From assembly GCA_003427395.1 (NCBI GenBank), contig BFEA01000553.1:369675-413024 (forward strand): a DNA stretch of 43,350 nucleotides, written 5' to 3'. The position numbers and the translations under genes are program-made. The notes beneath the pieces are model-generated. The model did no database searches, had not been told where the DNA came from, and was given only the letters and a program-made list of their open reading frames with translations. This DNA is from Chara braunii (taxonomy: Eukaryota; Streptophyta; Charophyceae; Charales; Characeae). How positions within the stretch are numbered: the first letter of the stretch is position 1; every line of letters starts with the position of its first letter. Shown here in pieces: positions 39,386 through 43,350 of this stretch.

Positions 39386-39396
39386 TTTGTTCCGTT
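39386..39396. repeat. Target-site duplication of the SINE (left copy)
   Basis: tttgttccgtt at 39386-39396 matches tttgttcggtt at 39820-39830 in 10 of 11 positions. The pair brackets the SINE exactly. Confidence 0.6.
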
Positions 39397-39819
39397 TTTT
39401 TTTTTTGTTTTTTTTAAAAAGCTATATTCTTCTCTCAATTTCACCTCACACTACCTACCTACCACTACTCCTAAATGTAGGCATACGGGGAACCCGGTAG
39501 CAGCCAGAACTGTGTTCACGAGAGAAAATGCGGGGGCTGCTCCCGACCTGAAGGTGGGCGATACCGGCTAGGGGACAGCCGGGTAGCATCAGCCTTCAGG
39601 GACCATGCCAACAGGACCAATCCCTGTGCCTCCCCTCAGGTCCCCTCCCCTATGAACATCAGCAGACTCTGCTTAATGCCAATCGGGGGATCCAGTGGTC
39701 TATCTCTAGGTGGCGGGCGCCAAGCATGCCCAGGAAGGTACATGAGGCCAGTGGGGATTGAACCCACGACCTCCTGAATGCCACTTGCGAGCCTTACCAA
39801 CTGAGTTAGGCCGCTGGAT
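39397..39819 (-). mobile_element. tRNA-derived SINE with A-rich tail
   Basis: On the minus strand the element begins tccagcggcctaactcagtt with an A-box-like TAACTCAGTTGG and, about 45 bases later, a perfect T-arm with B box (GTGGG-TTCAATC-CCCAC). Body sequence of about 330 bp follows, and it ends in a tail of A runs broken by a C (plus-strand T tract at 39395-39416). The length of about 420 bp, internal Pol III promoter boxes, A tail and flanking 11-bp duplication define a SINE. It lies between two LINE bodies, whose enzymes would have mobilised it. No protein is encoded. Confidence 0.75.
39751..39813 (-). promoter_or_regulatory. Pol III A and B boxes of the SINE
   Basis: A box TAACTCAGTTGG at about 39797-39808 and B box GGGTTCAATCC at about 39754-39764, both on the minus strand. 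The T stem is intact, while the D and anticodon arms no longer fold well. Confidence 0.65.
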
Positions 39820-39855
39820 TTTGTTCGGTTTGTAATGAAAAGGTCTACTGTTCTC

Positions 39856-39884
39856 AAAAAAAAAAAAAAAAAAAAAAAAAAAAA
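39856..39884 (+). repeat. Poly(A) tract A29
   Basis: A long retroposon tail immediately to the right of the SINE insertion site. It belongs to another, older plus-strand insertion into which the SINE may have jumped. Confidence 0.7.
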
Positions 39885-39917
39885 GCCTTCATTCGAAACT
39901 TTTTTTTTCTTTTTCCC

Positions 39918-40142
39918 CCAAATGAACAGTGTCTTTATAAAAGCCGGGCCCGGTTTTCCAAATGAACAGTGTCTTTATAAAAGCAGGGAACCGGGCCCGG
40001 CGTCCCTTACAAAATTATGTGGGGCCCTCAGTGGGCAAGGCATCACCGGCCAAACACATAGAGGACACCACTAGATTTAACCCCACTGTCAATTTCACAA
40101 TGAGGACACCACTAGATTTAACCCCACTGTCAATTTCACAAT
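39918..40142. repeat. Two adjacent local tandem duplications
   Basis: ccaaatgaacagtgtcttta with taaaagc occurs at 39918 and 39958 (40-bp period). A second, perfect duplication of 41 bp starting gaggacaccactagattta occurs at 40061 and 40102. Both are recent by their identity. The first overlaps the dispersed repeat shared with 6126-6160. Confidence 0.9.
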
Positions 40143-40255
40143 CCCAACAAACTCAAAAAGTCAACGAAAATTATCATCACAATCTAAATTATCCCCGAGG
40201 AAAGGCTGTGTGGTGAGCCCCTTTTTTTTTCCCCCCCCCTATCTCAAGGCCATGG

Positions 40256-41340
40256 CCCTTTGAAAAAGAAAGAAAACCTGCCCCACAATCTTGGAAAGAT
40301 CTGCTGTTTTCTATCAAACCTGCCCCACCAGGCACATGGTTCAACGAAGAGCTGCACGAGAACCAAGTGTGGAAACTGATAGATATTCAAGCTGATGGAA
40401 AACGAACCTTTCAAGCCTGGTCTGTGATTGGCCCTCAATTACAGTAACTACTAAATGAATCGCAATCTCAGCCTCATATTGACTCTATATTTTTGCAAAT
40501 TCGAGTTTAACTTACTGAGACTGTGAATGACGATGGTTCATGGACACGTACCCTGCTGACAGATGGCAAGGCCATTCGTGACTATAAACTGGATCCCAAG
40601 ATGTTGGAATGGCGTGCAACTGGTCATGATCATGGCCAAAACCTATGTCTACTGGACTACTCTCAGAAAGTAGGTTATAAATTAATCCTACCTTCTAAAG
40701 ATCCATTGATAGTGGCAGTAACTTGATGGAGGGTTATACTTCAGATTGGCGATCAGCTCTTGGCCAGATGCATTAAGAAATGTTGGTCCCAACTGATACT
40801 CATTCCAAGTCAAAGGTGGGCAGCCTTGTTATGGCATCTCTCTCTCTCTTGGCTACTCCTTCGGCAGTGTGGCTGACTGAACACGGTATGACAGTGGACC
40901 TTACCTGCTCTCACTGCAAACGGGCCTTTGAATCCACAGTCCACCTGTGGTGGGACTGCCCGGCATCAGCTCGATTTCCTCCCCCCCCCCCCCCCCTCTG
41001 CGAATTTGGCGGTGGTGGATCAAGAAATGGGATCAGATCTCAGATATGGTCTTCCCGTGGGACAAAGCATGGAGCTTATTAGGCGGGACGGACAATTTTT
41101 CAAGTGCCAAAGGATGGGGGTACATAGCCCAAGCAATAAGAGCAGTCCTCTGCAATGCCATTTGGCAATGATCCCGAAATGATGGTATTCAATGATAAAG
41201 AGTGGTCAGACAAGCAACTACGGGCATCCATATTCCATAACATCAGACTTACCATATGGACAGATTGGAGAAGGAAAGTTCTGAAGGCAGATAACAAGAT
41301 TGGAGACGACGCTGGCCGGTACTGGGGTGTTGCCCTGTAA
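40256..41340 (+). pseudogene. LINE ORF2 C-terminal part with zf-RVT, multiply frameshifted
   Basis: In one frame: KPAPQSWKDLLFSIKPAPPG, TWFNEELHENQVWKLI, then after two stops NDDGSWTRTLLTDGKAIRDY to TGA 40724. In a second frame: the zinc-binding motif LTCSHCKRAFESTVHLWWDC (first Cys 40906), ending at a C16 run (40981-40996). In a third: LRIWRWWIKKWDQI and GWGYIAQAIRAVLCNAIW. In a fourth (41155 on): NDKEWSDKQLRASIFHNIRL and WRRKVLKAD to TAA. The same order of motifs is seen in the 34305 fragment. The C16 run is a likely cause of one frame change. Confidence 0.78.
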
Positions 41341-41520
41341 CCTGCTGATGCAGGAGCATGAGGCCTGGTAGAGAGAGCTGGGGGTGCTTTGGGGGGGCAC
41401 TCCACGGGACAACCAAGGGTTGCTGCTGGGAGGACGCTGGCCGGAGCTGGGGTGAGTTGTGTCGCCCTGTAACCCAGCAGGATGAGGGAGTGTGAGGCCT
41501 GGAAGAGCTCGGTAGGGAGT
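41305..41520 (+). repeat. ~127-bp duplication in the LINE 3' UTR
   Basis: gacgctggccggtactgggg, with gccctgtaacc and gtgaggcctgg-type segments, recurs from about 41432 as gacgctggccggagctgggg with the same following segments. The two copies are diverged. Confidence 0.65.
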
Positions 41521-41953
41521 AAGACAGTGTTGGAGAACCTTGGAAGGTTTTGTTAGGGATTTCGCGGGTTTGGGGGCATTTGCGGGACTGTGGCAGGCTA
41601 GTCCTATACTTCCTGAATAAAGTTTGCTCAGATGGCTTTTCAGCCAAGCCGGGTAACGGGTAAGAGACGGATGGCGGCTAGTGAGAGAAGGACATCACGC
41701 GTCCTACTAGTGAAGGGGCTAGCTGGTAGGATAGAAAGAGGGCATAGCAGCAGTAGAGATGGTGGCTCTGATGCAGTAAGTCTTGCCGGAGTGAGGAAAG
41801 AGTACTGGTGGTGGATCCTTGAGGGTTTTCCGAATTTTGTCTGACTCTGAAGTTTCTCGCAAAAAAGGGCTGGAGTAGCTCTAACATTCTTAGTAGGTTC
41901 CTAGTCTCATTTCCTTGGAATTTTCTGATGACTTTTCTGAATGTGCTTGTTAT

Positions 41954-42099
41954 GGGACGCTGGGCCCCGTTCCCAGTTTGTGCCATTTTGTGAGGATACG
42001 GTTGTATCTATGGGACGCTGGACCCGGTTTCCAGCAGGTGTTGCTCCCCACCAATAGATTGAGCTTGTGTTGAAAAAAAAAAGAAAAAAGAAAAAAAAA
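41954..42099 (+). repeat. Double LINE 3'-end hairpin module and A tail
   Basis: The first copy GGGACGCTGGGCCCCGTTCC, then CAG, is diverged. The second, GGGACGCTGGACCCGG, then TTTCCAGCAGGTG, is canonical. They are 58 bp apart, as if the tandem amplification seen at 4571-5123 had begun here. Confidence 0.7.
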
Positions 42100-42835
42100 G
42101 ATAAGATTGAAGGCGTCAGGTGGTTCAGAGAAAACTGGGCTCTCAGAGACTCAATGGCTATAGTTACTGAAGATAACAGGTTGGTAATCCGAAATTGGCT
42201 GTTTGCAGTGTAGATTGAACCTGAACACTCGGTTGTTGGTCACAGTAGGCAGGCAGGGGGAAGTTTGAGGAGGGAGTGTTTAGGGTTTTTCACTGTGCCC
42301 TACTCTGGGACACTCTGTCGCATTAGACAGAAATCATAAGTAATTTCATAGATTTAGAAATGGCATCGAGCATATAGTGGCAGTTAGAACAATGTTAGCT
42401 AGGGGCTCGTACTTATAGGATTAGTAGGTTTAGCATAAAAAGTAGTTGCCTGTTGTGTTGGTGGTTGTTTTGTTGAGTCTTCTTGGTTGTTTGGCTTTGT
42501 TGGCCTTGGGGGCAGCTTTATTTGGTGGTCACTTCTTTTCCCTTTCTTTCTTTGTTGGTTGTTAGGTTTTTTAAGGCCTTGGTGGCATGTTTTTTTTGTG
42601 TCCTAGCAGGGTTGTGGATATTCAGGGCAGCGGTCTGGATTTGGCCATTTCTGTCCCTAGATTACTATCCCAACCCCGCACCCCCTTTCTTTTTTTTTTT
42701 TTTTTTTTTAAAACCTTGCACGCACCCCCAATACATGCATGTGAATCGTTGGTTCAGTTTATTTTCTGGGTTGTTTTGTATGAGGGATTCCCGGCCTCAT
42801 TTCAAATTTTATAATGAAGCCCTCAGGGCCCCTGC

Positions 42836-42884
<49 letters not shown>

Positions 42885-42900
42885 GAAAAGAAAAGAAAAG
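42100..42900 (+). mobile_element. Retroposon 3' end with A27 and (AAAAG)n tail
   Basis: No coding sequence is supported. The T/G-rich stretch with ggttgtttggctttgttgg, a T20 tract (42690-42709), and ttttataatgaagccc just before A27 (42838-42864) look like a plant LINE 3' UTR. The tail continues as about seven AAAAG units (42861-42900). Confidence 0.5.
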
Positions 42901-43078
42901 GGCAACACGCTACACGGAGGCACGCCCACGTGTCAGGTAATCGGTCGCCGGAGTCCACGAACTCCGAAGCAAGCGCATAAAAATAGACGCACCCTCGATC
43001 GCCCACACCCAAATACCAGCCTCTTCATCGAAAAAAATAAAATAAAAAAAATACCGGCCTCTTCGGGCGTAGTCACAC

Positions 43079-43212
43079 GGGACACGAAACGAAAAACGAA
43101 ACGACTGCATCTTCCCGCAGAAAATGGCCCGGTTCATCGGTTTGCTATAAATAGTGACGAGAGCATTTTGCCACCTTTCGTGTGCACTCGTTTCGTTTTC
43201 GTTTCGTGTGCC
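43079..43212 (+). promoter_or_regulatory. TATA box framed by 29-bp inverted repeats
   Basis: A strong TATA box CTATAAATAG (43145-43154) lies between inverted arms: 43079-43107 (ggacacgaaacgaaaaacg, then aaacgactgc) and 43184-43212 (gcactcgtttcgttttcg, then tttcgtgtgcc). The expected start site falls at the right arm, which would place the arm in the 5' UTR. Any driven gene would begin beyond the window. Confidence 0.5.
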
Positions 43213-43350
43213 GTGCGGCGAGATCCCTCATCCCTTCGGCACCCCCTCCCCCTCCCCCCCTCCCCGCGGCCCACCATTCCTTCCCGCCTCCTCGGCCCTC
43301 CGCCAAGCACATGCCGGCAGGAGTGCGCACTGGCAGAAGTGTGCACACCT
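43213..43350 (+). other. C-rich leader-like sequence at window edge
   Basis: The pyrimidine-rich run ccctccccctcccccc (43240-43265) resembles a plant 5' UTR. The minus-strand frames over it are Gly/Arg shadows. No start codon with a convincing frame is seen before the edge. Confidence 0.35.

Larger units (their letters stand above)
40256..42099 (+). mobile_element. Decayed LINE, ORF2 C-terminal half with intact 3' end
   Basis: The coding part (about 40256-41340) is followed by a 3' UTR of about 700 bp and two copies of the 3' hairpin module (41954 and 42012). It closes with gctccccaccaatagattgagc and an A-rich tail (42073-42099). RT is absent, so this is another 5'-truncated insertion. Confidence 0.8.

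Noticed and set aside
42483-42839. A 118-codon hydrophobic frame (Phe, Leu and Trp rich)
   Set aside because: It arises from T/G-rich LINE-like 3' UTR and a T20 tract. Hydrophobicity here is compositional.

Overview
This is a gene-poor, repeat-packed stretch of a large eukaryotic genome of the green-plant lineage. The evidence is plant-type LINEs with a C-terminal zinc-binding domain (zf-RVT), a primer-binding site matching plant initiator tRNA-Met, many retroposed A and T tracts, minisatellites, foldback elements and a scaffold gap of Ns. The Ty3/gypsy pol resembles what I remember of charophyte algae such as Chara braunii. That is an impression from memory, not a search result. No conserved host housekeeping gene is recognisable.

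Layout, left part. 1-3270 holds short repeats, T and G tracts and foldbacks. 3271-4323 is the only long intact ATG-started frame of non-transposon look: 350 codons, asparagine-rich, with an in-frame internal duplication. 4571-5123 is a tandem array built around a LINE 3'-end hairpin. 5124-7660 is small elements and nested inverted repeats. 7662-15126 is a decayed Ty3/gypsy retrotransposon. Before its gag it carries an unusual set of small, tightly packed, mutually similar frames. Then come gag with a CCHC knuckle, protease, reverse transcriptase (YIDD), RNase H and integrase, all broken by stop codons.

Middle part. 15190-16255 is a 47-bp minisatellite with a 265-base N gap. 16256-19500 has hairpins and one possible minus-strand small gene with a TATA box. 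19584-20112 is an array of GCGCTA/TAGCGC-type hairpins just upstream of a TATA box. It is followed by successive minisatellites (39, about 60, 52, 31, 41 and 46 bp) that lead into two frames possibly related to the pre-gag frames. 25100-28900 is mostly unassigned DNA with faint repeats of about 190 bp. 29189-29787 contains six copies of a hairpin whose stems change in a compensatory way while the loop is conserved. 30060-30660 is an alternating array of about 120-bp units.

Right part. There is a minus-strand LTR with a tRNA-Met primer-binding site (32849-34153), then three decayed LINE bodies (34305-35345, about 35893-39320 and about 40256-42100). A tRNA-headed SINE with a target-site duplication lies between two of them (39386-39830), and there is a large foldback (35591-35764). 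A TATA box framed by 29-bp inverted repeats at 43079-43212 suggests a promoter firing off the right edge. Apart from the retroelement gene sets, the genes here do not form a pathway. All enzymatic functions seen are retrotransposition functions, and nearly all are inactivated.
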